A program made the position numbers and the translations under genes. The notes under the pieces were generated by a model that had not been told where the DNA came from, searched no databases, and saw only the letters and a list, made by a program, of their open reading frames with translations. From G963662265 sp963668545 (GTDB taxonomy: Bacteria; Spirochaetota; Spirochaetia; CADAEX01), in NCBI GenBank assembly GCA_963668545.1, contig OY764868.1, positions 2,356,001 through 2,420,000 on the forward strand: a stretch of 64,000 nucleotides of DNA. Direction: 5' to 3'. Positions 9,518-19,333 of this stretch are shown piece by piece (position 1 is the first letter of the stretch; every line of letters starts with the position of its first letter).

Positions 9518-10855
9518 ATGAGCTTTTATTTATTTCTTTTAATATTTATTTCGGTAGTAATTCTGCTTATTTCAGCCCTGTATTTTTTCATTACAAAGAA
9601 CAAATATGCATCAGGCGGTGATAAGGACAGAAATCAGATAATCAAGTATGCAAACAAAAGACTTGCACAGAACCCCAAGGATACAGAAGCTGTTTCCGAC
9701 CTGGCCAACCTTTATTACAACGAAGATATATATGATAAAGCTGTTCACCTGTTGAAGGTGCTGCTTGACCAGACCTCAACAAATCCCAGGCTTGATGAAA
9801 AAGATATAGCTTTCAAATATGCAATTTCTCTTTTAAGAACAGGAAAAACTGACGAAGCATACAAATACCTTGCCTATGTAAGGTCACTTGACAAAGACCA
9901 TTTTGAAACAAACTACAATCTGGGCCTCATTGAATTTGAGAGAAAAAACTACGAAAAAGCATATCTGCTCTTTTCTGCTGCAAGGACCCAGATTCCTGAC
10001 CACGCAATGACAATACACTATATGGGCAAGTCACTCTATTTTCTGGGCAAATATACAGATGCAATAGGATATCTGAGAAAAAGCATAGAAAACAATCCCG
10101 GCGACAAGGAAGTGCTTTTTCTTCTCGGAAATGCCTTTAATGAGACAGGAAAAATTGATAATGCATATAAGATCTATTCCCATCTTCGTCCCGACCCTCA
10201 GTACGGACCGTCAGCATCATATGAATCAGGGCAGATAAACTTTACAAGAAGAAACTATGCAAGGGCTGCCGAGGATTTTGAGATAGGACTCAGACACAAG
10301 GATATTGAGACAGGGACAAGACTTGCCCTGCATTACAAACTTGCCCAGGTTTATATCAAGGACAATAAAATCACCGATGCACTGAAACAGTATTCAATTA
10401 TCATGCAGATACACCCTGATTACAAGGATGTGAAATCGTTGAAAAAGAAATACTCGGAACTGGCATCCAATAAAAATCTGAAAATATACCTCATGTCGCC
10501 TACATCGGAATTTGTAAACCTCTGCAGAAAACTTGCCCCGATGTTTTTTCCTGCCGAACATATGAAAATCACTGATATTACCGCAGCCAAGAACGATTAT
10601 GTTGATATTACTGCCGAACTGACAACAGACCAGAGCGAGGATATTGCACTGCTGAGATTTATCAGGTCATCAGCATCTATCGGTGATATCATGCTCAGGG
10701 ACCTTTATTTCAGAAGCAAGGATATCAGAGCGGGGAAATCAATCTGTATAACTGCAGGCGTATTTACCGATACAGCGGAAAAATTTGTTGAAGCAAGAAC
10801 AATTGACCTTGTAGACAGCAAGCAGCTTCTCTCCATGCTTTCAAAGATTTCATAA
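9518..10855 (+). CDS. Membrane-anchored tetratricopeptide repeat protein
   Basis: 445 residues. An N-terminal membrane helix (about 4-24, LFLLIFISVVILLISALYFF) is followed by several TPR units between about 50 and 320, seen in signatures such as AVSDLANLYYNEDIYDKAVHLL, HFETNYNLGLIEFERKNYEKAY, AMTIHYMGKSLYFLGKYTDAI and EVLFLLGNAFNETGKIDNAYKIY. The C-terminal ~130 residues (from about 320) lack repeats and are not recognised. TPR arrays mediate protein-protein contacts, and the anchor would place it at the inner membrane. It is transcribed divergently from the LysM gene and ends 12 bp before the convergent rsmG stop. The specific partner is unknown. Confidence 0.75.
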   Translation: MSFYLFLLIFISVVILLISALYFFITKNKYASGGDKDRNQIIKYANKRLAQNPKDTEAVSDLANLYYNEDIYDKAVHLLKVLLDQTSTNPRLDEKDIAFKYAISLLRTGKTDEAYKYLAYVRSLDKDHFETNYNLGLIEFERKNYEKAYLLFSAARTQIPDHAMTIHYMGKSLYFLGKYTDAIGYLRKSIENNPGDKEVLFLLGNAFNETGKIDNAYKIYSHLRPDPQYGPSASYESGQINFTRRNYARAAEDFEIGLRHKDIETGTRLALHYKLAQVYIKDNKITDALKQYSIIMQIHPDYKDVKSLKKKYSELASNKNLKIYLMSPTSEFVNLCRKLAPMFFPAEHMKITDITAAKNDYVDITAELTTDQSEDIALLRFIRSSASIGDIMLRDLYFRSKDIRAGKSICITAGVFTDTAEKFVEARTIDLVDSKQLLSMLSKIS

Positions 10856-10867
10856 ATAAGGGGATTG

Positions 10868-11485
10868 TTATTGTTTAGGTATTATTACAATATGCCTCTC
10901 TTCATCAAGAAAGGGAACACTGACTTTTTCAATCCTGCAGCCGGAAAGGCCTGAGCGTTCAAGCTCCTTCTCTATCTCTGTGATTTTACCCTTATAGGCA
11001 AAAAGCGATCCCCTCTCGTTAAGTCTTTTCATCAGGGGAGTGATAAATTCATTAAAATCCCTGAAAGCCCTGAAAGTAACAAGGTCAAACTTCTGATCAA
11101 CATTTTCAAGACCTGATTCCAGGATTTCGATATTCCCGAGCCTGAAAAGCTCTTTGCAGTTTCTCAAAAAACCGCAGCGGTTTCCCGACCTTTCAACAAG
11201 AGTAAACTGTCTGTCTGGGAAAAATACAGAAAGGGGAATTCCCGGAAGTCCCGCGCCTGAACCGATATCTGCAGCAGTTTCAAAATCCAGCGATTCAAGC
11301 AGCCTGACTCCTGAAAGTGAGTCAAGGATATGATGAATAACCAGTTTCTCACCTTCAGCATTAACAAGACCAAGCTTTTTATTCCAGAGTGTTATTTCAT
11401 TCACATAAAGCCAAAGCTTATAAATCTGGCTCTCATTGTATTCAATTGCAAGTTTTTCAATTCCAGCTCTTATCAGTTCTTTCAT
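10868..11485 (-). CDS. rsmG: RsmG, 16S rRNA (guanine-N7)-methyltransferase
   Basis: 205 residues, the normal size. The SAM-binding motif AADIGSGAGLPG is at 71-82, preceded by the family signature IHHILDSLSGV (50-60), and LVERSGNRCGFLRN follows. RsmG methylates G527 (E. coli numbering) of 16S rRNA near the decoding site; loss gives low-level streptomycin resistance. The start ATG overlaps the mnmG stop by 4 bp (ATGA), showing translational coupling; the mnmG-rsmG (gidA-gidB) pairing is widely conserved. Confidence 0.95.
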   Translation of the reverse strand: MKELIRAGIEKLAIEYNESQIYKLWLYVNEITLWNKKLGLVNAEGEKLVIHHILDSLSGVRLLESLDFETAADIGSGAGLPGIPLSVFFPDRQFTLVERSGNRCGFLRNCKELFRLGNIEILESGLENVDQKFDLVTFRAFRDFNEFITPLMKRLNERGSLFAYKGKITEIEKELERSGLSGCRIEKVSVPFLDEERHIVIIPKQ

Positions 11486-13353
11486 TGTTTTCCTTTGTTT
11501 TTTTTACCGAGATAAATCATGAGAACCGCTATATCGGAATTCCTGACCCCCGAGATCCGGGATGCCTGTCCCAGGGTCCCCGGCAGGATATTCATAAATT
11601 TCTGCTTAGATTCTGTTGAAATTCCCTCAATGGAGCTGTAATCAAAATCAGGGGGTATTCTGACATTTTCCATCTTTTCCACTTTATTTATATATTTTTC
11701 CTGACGTGTAATATATCCTTCATACTTGACATCAAGTTCTATCTGCCGGAGAAGAAGGCCTGGACAGCCTACAGAGTTTTCTATATCAAATATGTTGCCT
11801 ATGGTAATCTCAGGATCCTTGAGCACCTGCTCAAGGGTTTTTCCCCGGTGCTTTCTCATCAGCTCTTCAACTCTTTCGTTTTCAATTCCGGCAAGGTCTT
11901 TTTCCTTCAGCCTTCTGTTTCTAAGAAGCTCCCTTACCTCTTCAATCCTGTCACGCTTTTCGCAGAATTTCTCATAATTCTCCCGGCTTACAAGTCCTGT
12001 ATCATAGCCCTTCTCAAGAAGCCTTGAATCTGCAGTATCATGCCTGAGGGACAGGCGGTGTTCAGCCCTTGAAGTGAACATCCTGTAAGGCTCCTTTGTT
12101 CCAAGGGTTACAAGGTCATCAATAAGAACACCTGTATAAGCTTCCGTCCTCATGAGGACAAGGGGATCCTTTCCCTGGAGATAGAGTGATGCATTAATAC
12201 CTGCCATAAGACCCTGGCATGCAGCTTCTTCATAACCTGATGTTCCGTTTGTCTGCCCGGCAACGAAAAGCCCTTTTATCCTCTTTGTCATCAATGAGGG
12301 ATAAAGCTGCCTCGGATCAATATAGTCATATTCTACAGCATAACCCGGTCTTATCACTTCAACATGCTCAAGGCCGGGAAGGGTTTTCAGAAACGCCTCC
12401 TGGACATCTTCAGGCAGTGATGAAGATATACCGTTGAGGTACATTTCCTCTGATTCAAGACCTTCCGGCTCCACAAAGATCTGGTGCCTTTCCCTGTCGG
12501 GGAAACGCATAACCTTGTCCTCTATAGAGGGGCAGTAACGGGGACCGGTTCCCACAATCTTTCCTCCGTACAGCGGAGATCGGTGTATATTGTCTGTAAT
12601 AATCCTGTGTGTCCTTTCATTGGTAAAAGTTATATGGCAGGGGACCTGAGGCCTTTCAACCTTTTCCCGTGAAAAGGAAAAGGGGATTATTTCACTGTCC
12701 CCGTCCTGAATCTCCATTTTTCCGAAATCAAGAGAGCGCCGGTTCACCCTTGCAGGTGTGCCTGTCTTCAGCCTTCCAACCTTGAATCCTATTTCCCTGA
12801 GCCTTGTTCCGAGACCTACGGCTGCAGGCTCGCCTATCCTCCCCGACACAGATGAATAGTCGCCGATAAAGATCAGCCCCTCAAGGAATGTACCTGTTGT
12901 AAGTACAACAGCTTTTGCCGTGAATTTTCTTCCCCTCTCTGTAACAACCCCTTCAATTTCTGTTTCAGAGCTGTTCAGCATAAAATCAGTGACAGTATCC
13001 TGAAAAATGCTTAAATTCTCCTGCCGCTCAACAGTCCACTTGGCAAGCTGGTTATATGCGAATTTATCAGCCTGCGCCCTAGGTGCCTGTACTGCAGGCC
13101 CCCTGCTTCTGTTGAGTATTCTGAACTGTATCATTGTATTGTCTATAAGGTTGGCCATTTCGCCGCCGAGAGCATCTACTTCCCTTACAATATTTCCTTT
13201 TGAAAGCCCCCCCACCGCAGGATTACAGGAAAGCTTTCCTATAGTATCTGCATTCTGGGTTATGAAAAGGGTCCTGAAATTAAGCCTGGAGACAGCAAGG
13301 GCGGCCTCTATTCCTGCATGGCCTCCCCCGATGACAATTGCATCAAAATCCAT
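11482..13353 (-). CDS. mnmG: MnmG (GidA), tRNA U34 carboxymethylaminomethyl-modifying enzyme
   Basis: 623 residues, as expected. The FAD-binding GGGHAG is at 9-14, followed by the family signature NPAVGGLSKGNIVREVDALGGEMANLID near 45-70 and a second conserved block KTGTPARVNRRSLDF near 197-210. The C-terminal helical domain (VEKMENVRIPPDFDYSSIEGIS, LGQASRISGVRNSDIAVLMIYL) matches the tRNA/MnmE-binding part. MnmG and MnmE together modify the wobble uridine of certain tRNAs using methylene-THF and FAD. It is coupled to rsmG downstream, and mnmE lies 142 bp upstream on the same strand, so both subunits of the complex are neighbours here. Confidence 0.97.
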   Translation of the reverse strand: MDFDAIVIGGGHAGIEAALAVSRLNFRTLFITQNADTIGKLSCNPAVGGLSKGNIVREVDALGGEMANLIDNTMIQFRILNRSRGPAVQAPRAQADKFAYNQLAKWTVERQENLSIFQDTVTDFMLNSSETEIEGVVTERGRKFTAKAVVLTTGTFLEGLIFIGDYSSVSGRIGEPAAVGLGTRLREIGFKVGRLKTGTPARVNRRSLDFGKMEIQDGDSEIIPFSFSREKVERPQVPCHITFTNERTHRIITDNIHRSPLYGGKIVGTGPRYCPSIEDKVMRFPDRERHQIFVEPEGLESEEMYLNGISSSLPEDVQEAFLKTLPGLEHVEVIRPGYAVEYDYIDPRQLYPSLMTKRIKGLFVAGQTNGTSGYEEAACQGLMAGINASLYLQGKDPLVLMRTEAYTGVLIDDLVTLGTKEPYRMFTSRAEHRLSLRHDTADSRLLEKGYDTGLVSRENYEKFCEKRDRIEEVRELLRNRRLKEKDLAGIENERVEELMRKHRGKTLEQVLKDPEITIGNIFDIENSVGCPGLLLRQIELDVKYEGYITRQEKYINKVEKMENVRIPPDFDYSSIEGISTESKQKFMNILPGTLGQASRISGVRNSDIAVLMIYLGKKNKGKQ

Positions 13354-13495
13354 ATTATCCTCTGTAACTGTTAAAAACCTGAAAAGCCGGGTTTACCCAT
13401 CCGGGGCTGAAACCAGTCAGTCAGTTTTACTTATAAAAATTCTGCAAATCACTGATCCCTCCTGCCCTGTCAAAAGAGAGGAGCGGGGCTGATAC

Positions 13496-14863
13496 CTACT
13501 TGCCGACGCAGAAACGGGAAAACATATTGTTAAGAATATCAGCGCTGGTGATTTCCCCTGTTATTTCACCGAGATTATCCATAGCCTCTTTGATATCAGG
13601 CGCAACAAGATCAAGAGGAACATTGTTTATGACAGATTTCTCAGCCTCAGCAAGAGCTTCCACTGCACTGTCTATCAGATTTTTCTGTCTTTCGGAATCT
13701 ATTACAGCATCATCTGAGAGAAAAGAAAGTTCACCGCCGTAGGCTGTTTCAAGGACCAGTTTTTCAAGCTCACTGAATCCCTCTCCTGTAAATGAACTTA
13801 CCGGGACAAACCCTTCAGGAGGATTATTCCTGCAGATATCAATTTTGTTCCATAGTTTTATTATCTTCTTGCTGCTGTAAAGTGAGATAAGTTTCTCATC
13901 CTCACTGCACAGCCCGTCGCAGCTGTCCACCATATATATGACAATATCAGAGCTGTCAATTATCTTTTCGCTCCGCCTTATTCCTTCAGCTTCAACCGGA
14001 TGGTCCGCATCCCTGATACCTGCCGTGTCAAACAACCTTACAGGGACCCCCCTGATTGAGATATATGACTCAATATAATCACGGGTAGTTCCGTGTATAT
14101 CAGATACAATTGAACGGTCCTCTTTAAGAAAGAGATTAAACAATGCAGACTTTCCGGCATTTGTCCTTCCGGCAAGTACTATTTTTATACCATCCTGATA
14201 AAGACGTCCTATCCTGTAGGTATCAGCAAGTTTCTCCAGTTCCACCCTCTTTTCAGACAGGGAAACAGGATCAATACCAGCTCCCGGATCATCTTCATCC
14301 TCTGCATAATCAAGCTGCAGTTCAACTGAAGCAAGAATATCTGAAAGCCCCAGCTTGATACTGTCTATCTTTTCAAACACAGTTCCCGAAAGCCTTGCCA
14401 TTGCCAGGTTCTGGGCTTTACGTGATTTTGAAGTTATTATTTCATGGACTGCTTCAGCCCTTGTAAGGTCCATTTTCTTGTTAAGGAATGCCCTGAGAGT
14501 AAATTCCCCTGGACCTGCATCCCGGAATCCCCCCTTTTTCAGGACTGCAATTACTGCCCTTATCCCGGGAAGGCTTCCGTGTGTATATATTTCAACAAGG
14601 TCCTCGCCTGTATAGCTTTTAGGGTTTCTGTAAATACCTGCTACAACTTCATCAACCCTTTCCCCTGTTTCAGGATCAATAATATAACCCCTTATCAGGG
14701 TATTGCCGGGAGCATTGAGTATTTTATTTCTTTCGCTGAATACTGCAGATACCGCTTCTATGCAGTCTCTGCCGCTTGTCCTTATCACAGCAAGAGCACT
14801 TTCCCCCCATGGGGTTGCAAGAGCTGCAATAAGGTCATCTGTATCATAATTAAGATTCTTCAT
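13496..14863 (-). CDS. mnmE: MnmE (TrmE), tRNA modification GTPase
   Basis: 455 residues. The N-terminal domain begins DDLIAALATPWGESALAVIRTSG, typical of the folate-binding region; the G domain has G1 GRTNAGKSALFN near 227-238 and a LFDTAGIRDADHP switch II near 277. The protein ends in FCVGK, the conserved C-terminal Cys motif (usually FCIGK) needed for modification chemistry. It partners with MnmG, encoded next to it. The P-loop has Arg-Thr instead of the more common Xaa-Pro before Asn, a mild variation that keeps GKS. Confidence 0.96.
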   Translation of the reverse strand: MKNLNYDTDDLIAALATPWGESALAVIRTSGRDCIEAVSAVFSERNKILNAPGNTLIRGYIIDPETGERVDEVVAGIYRNPKSYTGEDLVEIYTHGSLPGIRAVIAVLKKGGFRDAGPGEFTLRAFLNKKMDLTRAEAVHEIITSKSRKAQNLAMARLSGTVFEKIDSIKLGLSDILASVELQLDYAEDEDDPGAGIDPVSLSEKRVELEKLADTYRIGRLYQDGIKIVLAGRTNAGKSALFNLFLKEDRSIVSDIHGTTRDYIESYISIRGVPVRLFDTAGIRDADHPVEAEGIRRSEKIIDSSDIVIYMVDSCDGLCSEDEKLISLYSSKKIIKLWNKIDICRNNPPEGFVPVSSFTGEGFSELEKLVLETAYGGELSFLSDDAVIDSERQKNLIDSAVEALAEAEKSVINNVPLDLVAPDIKEAMDNLGEITGEITSADILNNMFSRFCVGK

Positions 14864-14898
14864 GGTTCAGTACAGAATACAGAAAAGGAATAAAGGTT

Positions 14899-16065
14899 TC
14901 AATATTTAAAACTTACTCCCCCCCCAAAAAGAAAACCTCCGACATCGTGGTCTTTATCATCTTCAGCAAAGAGCTTGAGAAATCCCCCCTCTGCAAGAAT
15001 TCCCATATGCCTTGTAAGGGAATACTTTGCACCTGCTTTAACCTGTCCCCCCCTGAAATCAGGAGAGGCATTTCGGGAAGTTCTGTACCAGCTGTTTACA
15101 ACTGAAGCTGATGAAAAAAGAGTCAGTTTTCCTGCATGGCGGTTCATGGATATTCCGGCAGAAAGAATATTGATGTCATAACTGTTGAGGCTGCTTTCAA
15201 TATTAAAGACAGATGCCGAGATAAAGGGATGGAAAATATATATATTTCTGAAATATTCAAGCTTTATACCAGTCCCTGTTCCTGAAAAGATATTATCAGC
15301 AAGAAAAACCGAGGAAACTGATGCTTCAAGACCGGCATATTTTATTCTCCTTATCCGGCTCCCTGTTTCAGGGAGGTTTTTATCAATTCCGGAACCTTTC
15401 CAGTACAGAAGCCTGCCGTATGAAATTTCCCTGTCTGTATCTGTGAGAATAATCAGCCCTTCCTCGTCTCCTGTCCGGCTGTTTAGAATCTCAAAATAAT
15501 TACCCCTGCTGAAACCGTCATCTTCTCCGCCGCTGATAATTATCTCTTTCTGGTATATATCAAGTATTCTGTAAAAACCTGATTCTTCATCAAAATCACT
15601 GTAGCGGTATTTAAGGAGATCAGGAAGTTTTGAAACAGAATTTCTGAATGCCTCCTCTTCAGTCAAACCTGAAGCTGTATACTTCATTTTTACTTCTGCC
15701 TGCTTTCCCCTGTCATAAACAGCAAGTTCAGTTTCACAGAAAAATCCCCCTTTAAGAGATTCTGTAAAAGCAGAGAGTATCAGTTCTGATTCAATAATCC
15801 TGTTTTCGGATATCACCGGGGAGCTGTTTTCCCCTTTTATAAATGCATTTCCTGAGGAAAAGTGAAGGAACACAGAACAGATTCTTTCCTGAATATCTTT
15901 AAGAAGAAGCTCTTCATCCGCAGGGATGAATTCTGTACTGCTTTCATTTTTATATTCAGGAATTTCTATAATAAATATTTCACTTTCTTCGGCAGAAACA
16001 GGAAAAGCAGGATAAAAAAATGACAAGATGATAAAGAGATACAGAAGGCAGATATTCAGCTTCAT
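14899..16065 (-). CDS. Predicted outer-membrane protein with signal peptide
   Basis: 388 residues. An N-terminal signal peptide (about 1-25, hydrophobic core then VSAEE) is followed by a soluble domain to about 240 and a C-terminal section of alternating hydrophobic/polar strands (YAGLEASVSSVFLADNIF, IKLEYFRNIYIFHPFISASVF, VGGFLFGGGVSFKY). The final residue is Tyr, as in many Gram-negative outer-membrane barrels. No family is recognised. The start is 1 nt after the stop of the upstream lipoprotein gene, so the two are almost certainly co-translated and may act together at the outer membrane. Membrane placement is inferred from composition only. Confidence 0.6.
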   Translation of the reverse strand: MKLNICLLYLFIILSFFYPAFPVSAEESEIFIIEIPEYKNESSTEFIPADEELLLKDIQERICSVFLHFSSGNAFIKGENSSPVISENRIIESELILSAFTESLKGGFFCETELAVYDRGKQAEVKMKYTASGLTEEEAFRNSVSKLPDLLKYRYSDFDEESGFYRILDIYQKEIIISGGEDDGFSRGNYFEILNSRTGDEEGLIILTDTDREISYGRLLYWKGSGIDKNLPETGSRIRRIKYAGLEASVSSVFLADNIFSGTGTGIKLEYFRNIYIFHPFISASVFNIESSLNSYDINILSAGISMNRHAGKLTLFSSASVVNSWYRTSRNASPDFRGGQVKAGAKYSLTRHMGILAEGGFLKLFAEDDKDHDVGGFLFGGGVSFKY

Positions 16066-16066
16066 A

Positions 16067-17845
16067 TTATTCAGAATTGTTCTTATCAGGATATTTGACA
16101 GCTATCAGGATATTATCAACCATGAAACTCTCTTTTGCTGTGGGATTTGCCAGATATATGGTAAACAGTCGGCTGTTTTCATTTTCAGGAGGAATAAAGC
16201 TTACAGGTTCAGTTTCTGAAACCGGTTTTTCAAGGAGCTTCTTTCCTTTACTGTCTTCAATGATCAGAAAGGCCTTTCCTTCAGTTCTGATTTCAACAGG
16301 GTCATACAGTTCAAGATCCGGAAAAACTGCAGCTGATGTACCGGGGTCAAGCACAAGATATCCGTATTTGTATCTGAAGCCCCCTGCTTCAGTTTCAGAA
16401 TCATCTGAGGAACAGTCAAATCCGTCTGCAGCAATAAAATCACCGTTAAACCTGTTCTTCATGAAGCTGCTGTACAGGGAGCAGTCAACAGATTCCTTTC
16501 CGTTATCATCTGATGAGTAGACGCCTATCTCATCTATCAGCATATCAGCTCCGCCTATTCTGCTGTAGGTATCTCCAGACTCTGAAACAGCAACAGGGAA
16601 CGGGATCTTTTCAGTTTTAAGTGTTTTTCCGTTAACCACCCATACTATATAGGTTGAATAGACACCCCGGTAGAAGTTGACAGCAAGGTCAACAACTTCA
16701 CTTCCGCTTTTAAGAGGGTATTCACATTCTCCCTGAAAACGGTTTGAACCTGACTCAACATCAATATAAAACCCGAAAACATCCTTCAAACCTATCTGCA
16801 GGCGGAAATCACGGCTGTTTCCCGATGTATAAACAGGATAATCAGACAGCATCGAATCAGCTGCGGAAAACCCTGTACTGTACGGGAGCATCCTGATTCT
16901 GAAAGTTGAGGGAGCAAGCAGTTTTCTTCTGAAAGAGATGCTGTAGGGGACGGTAAGAGAATCATCTCTGCCGAAAGAGTAGCCGTAAAGGCTGTTTTTG
17001 AAATCAGGGCCGGGAGAGCCTTCAACTGTTACAAAATCATTCTCCGTTCTTTCTGATGCGGCAAACCCTTCATTTATTATTTCTCCCCTGAAATGGAACA
17101 GCATACTGTAGTTGTTGTTATCCCTGAATTCCTTGCTCCTTTCCCTGTTTTTATCAGAGACGAAAACAGCTGTTTCAGTATTGTAAAACGGGATAAAATC
17201 ATCAAAACCGGAACCTGTAGGTTTGAACGGGTACATTTCAACAGATACAGCAGTAACACCATTTGCCGGAAGAAGATCAAGTAGGGCTGAGTTGCCGTCT
17301 GCAGAGGCATATCCCTCAGATATTATCTGCTGGCCAGCTTTCCACCTGAACCATGGATCAGATGATGAGGGGGCTGAAAAATCAGCCTTCAGAACAATTT
17401 TTTCCCCTGGAACGGGGTCAGGGGGATAGGACCTTATGCTTTCAAGCCTGTAAAGGTCAGAATCATAAAAAAAACTTCTTATTTCCTCTTTGACAGGGAT
17501 CCCTGAATTGAGAATTCTTATTTTAATATGATATAAACCCTTTTCCATATCAGAGGGTAATTTGACTGTATTGGCAGTTTTGCTTTCTATAGAAACTTCA
17601 GTAAGTGTCTCTTTCAGGAGAATAATACCTGAATCATTAAACAGTGTTATTTCAAGAGTATCAAAATCCGGACTTTCCATGCCGTAATCAAGAGTTACTT
17701 TCAATGGGGTGCCGTATTCCTGAAGACCTCCGTTCCTGACAGTATATACAGCTATCTCTTCCCCCTCATTTTCAAAAATCGAGGGATCTGCGCAGGAGAA
17801 AAGCAATACAACTGTAATCAGTAAAGCAATCTTCTTAATATACAT
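16067..17845 (-). CDS. Predicted large lipoprotein
   Basis: 592 residues with a lipoprotein signal: a Lys-rich start, a hydrophobic core and LLFSC, with the lipidated Cys at residue 18. Residues 30-130 look like an Ig/fibronectin-type beta domain (LKVTLDYGMESPDFDTLEITLFNDSG), and the middle (about 270-460) contains beta-rich sequence resembling a LamG/concanavalin-like fold (SLYGYSFGRDDSLTVPYSISFRR, STYIVWVVNGKTLKTEKIPF). No catalytic motif is seen. It would sit on the periplasmic or outer face of a membrane, and it is followed 1 nt later by the outer-membrane protein gene, suggesting a surface complex. Function unknown. Confidence 0.6.
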   Translation of the reverse strand: MYIKKIALLITVVLLFSCADPSIFENEGEEIAVYTVRNGGLQEYGTPLKVTLDYGMESPDFDTLEITLFNDSGIILLKETLTEVSIESKTANTVKLPSDMEKGLYHIKIRILNSGIPVKEEIRSFFYDSDLYRLESIRSYPPDPVPGEKIVLKADFSAPSSSDPWFRWKAGQQIISEGYASADGNSALLDLLPANGVTAVSVEMYPFKPTGSGFDDFIPFYNTETAVFVSDKNRERSKEFRDNNNYSMLFHFRGEIINEGFAASERTENDFVTVEGSPGPDFKNSLYGYSFGRDDSLTVPYSISFRRKLLAPSTFRIRMLPYSTGFSAADSMLSDYPVYTSGNSRDFRLQIGLKDVFGFYIDVESGSNRFQGECEYPLKSGSEVVDLAVNFYRGVYSTYIVWVVNGKTLKTEKIPFPVAVSESGDTYSRIGGADMLIDEIGVYSSDDNGKESVDCSLYSSFMKNRFNGDFIAADGFDCSSDDSETEAGGFRYKYGYLVLDPGTSAAVFPDLELYDPVEIRTEGKAFLIIEDSKGKKLLEKPVSETEPVSFIPPENENSRLFTIYLANPTAKESFMVDNILIAVKYPDKNNSE

Positions 17846-17916
17846 CTTTCCAGTATTAATTATAACACAGCATTATTTATTTTAAAATAGTCCCTTCATG
17901 AATGGATTCAATCAAT

Positions 17917-17954
17917 ATAAAAAAAACTGCTGCTGATTTCTCTCAGCAGCAGTT
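17917..17954 (-). terminator. Rho-independent terminator of pepT
   Basis: A perfect 12-bp inverted repeat, AACTGCTGCTGA (17925-17936) and TCAGCAGCAGTT (17943-17954), with a 6-nt loop. On the minus strand it is followed by a run of T (17926 down to 17919). It lies 25 bp beyond the pepT stop. Confidence 0.9.
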
Positions 17955-17978
17955 ATAAAAGGCCATTAACCGTTATTT

Positions 17979-19220
17979 CTATCCTTTTTCTGCCCACAGC
18001 CGGGAAAGATGGACCATTACTTCGCAGGATTTAAGCATTGCAGGCACTGCAGCCCATTCTATCCTGCTGTGGAAGTTTGATCCCCCTGTAAAGATGTTGG
18101 GACAGGGGATTCCCATTTCCGCCAGCCTTGCACCGTCAGTCCCACCCCTTATAATCTTGTCTACAACCTGAATCCCTGCCTTTTCAACAGCTTCATACAG
18201 AAAATCAACTACCTTTCTGTCCTTGTCTATATAGGTTTTCATGTTTTTATAGCTTTCATCAAATTCAAGGTCAATTGAACATCCGGGATAAAGCTTTTCA
18301 AGAGTTCCGGCTATGATTTTTATGTTTTCTATCCTTCTTTCCATCCCTTCTGTTTCAAAATCACGCAGCAGTATCTGGAATTTGGCGCTTTCAAGTCCCC
18401 CCTTCATCTGAAGCGGGCAATAGTAGCCGTACCTGCCGTCAGTAGCTTCAGGGCTTTCAGAGGCCGGAAGCATGGAAATGAATTCAGCTCCGACTTTAAG
18501 GGCATTTACAAGCTTGCCCCTTGCAGAACCCAGATGAATAACCTTTCCCTGTATTTTCACAGTAACTGTATATGCATTGAAGCATTCATATTCAACAACA
18601 CCCTCGGCATCTCCGTCAAAAGTGTAGCAGAATTTTGATTCAGCTTTATCATAGGGAAAAAACAGAGTCCCCTTCCCTATCTCCTCATCAGGTGTAAAAA
18701 ATATTTCAATTTTCCCATGTTTAATTTCTGGATTCTGAAGAAGGTACTCTGCTGTTGTTATTATTTCAGCCACCCCTGCCTTGTCATCAGCACCCAGAAG
18801 GGTGGAACCATCCGATGTAATTATCTTCTTCCCTACATAATCAAGAAGCAGGGGATATTCCTCGGGATCAAGGACCTCATCTCCCAGTTTAATAGCTTTC
18901 CCGTCATATCTTTCATGTATAACAGGCTTTACATCCTTTCCGGAAACATCATGAGATGTATCGACGTGAGAGAGAAAACCTATGACAGGTGCATTTTCAT
19001 ATCCTTCAGAAGCAGGGATAACAGCCTTTATATAACCGTTATCATCAAGAGCAACTTCTGAGAGCCCTGTTGCTTCAAGCTCATCTCTCAGCATTTCAAG
19101 CAGTATCCACTGGGTATCTGTTGAAGGGGTCTTTCCCGATGAAGGATCGGAAGTTGTTTCAACCTTTACATATCTTAAAAAATTATCAATCAGCTTTTTT
19201 TCAAAATTATTATCAAACAT
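17979..19220 (-). CDS. pepT: Peptidase T (tripeptide aminopeptidase)
   Basis: 413 residues, the standard length for M20B peptidase T. Metal-site motifs are intact: GFLSHVDTSHD with His85 and Asp87, LLGADDKAGVAEI near 143-155, and FFTPDEEIGKG near 178 carrying the catalytic Glu and a metal-binding Glu. IRGGTDGARLAEMGIPCPNIFTGG and FHSRIEWAAV near the end supply further conserved zinc-site and dimer residues. It removes the N-terminal residue of tripeptides in the cytoplasm. The gene is monocistronic, with a strong terminator downstream. No clear Shine-Dalgarno precedes the ATG; the leader is AT-rich. Confidence 0.95.
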   Translation of the reverse strand: MFDNNFEKKLIDNFLRYVKVETTSDPSSGKTPSTDTQWILLEMLRDELEATGLSEVALDDNGYIKAVIPASEGYENAPVIGFLSHVDTSHDVSGKDVKPVIHERYDGKAIKLGDEVLDPEEYPLLLDYVGKKIITSDGSTLLGADDKAGVAEIITTAEYLLQNPEIKHGKIEIFFTPDEEIGKGTLFFPYDKAESKFCYTFDGDAEGVVEYECFNAYTVTVKIQGKVIHLGSARGKLVNALKVGAEFISMLPASESPEATDGRYGYYCPLQMKGGLESAKFQILLRDFETEGMERRIENIKIIAGTLEKLYPGCSIDLEFDESYKNMKTYIDKDRKVVDFLYEAVEKAGIQVVDKIIRGGTDGARLAEMGIPCPNIFTGGSNFHSRIEWAAVPAMLKSCEVMVHLSRLWAEKG

Positions 19221-19333
19221 AACAAAAATATATAACGGGAAGAAAATATAGTAAAGGACAATTAACTTTACAGTTTTCGGCAGTGCAAAATACCTTGATT
19301 ATTAATTAAATATTGATTGTCTGCAAAGATAGT

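Noticed and set aside
13007..13492. 161-aa open frame on the plus strand opposite the start of mnmG
   Set aside because: No ribosome-binding site, low-complexity Ser/Leu-rich translation, overlapped by mnmG.
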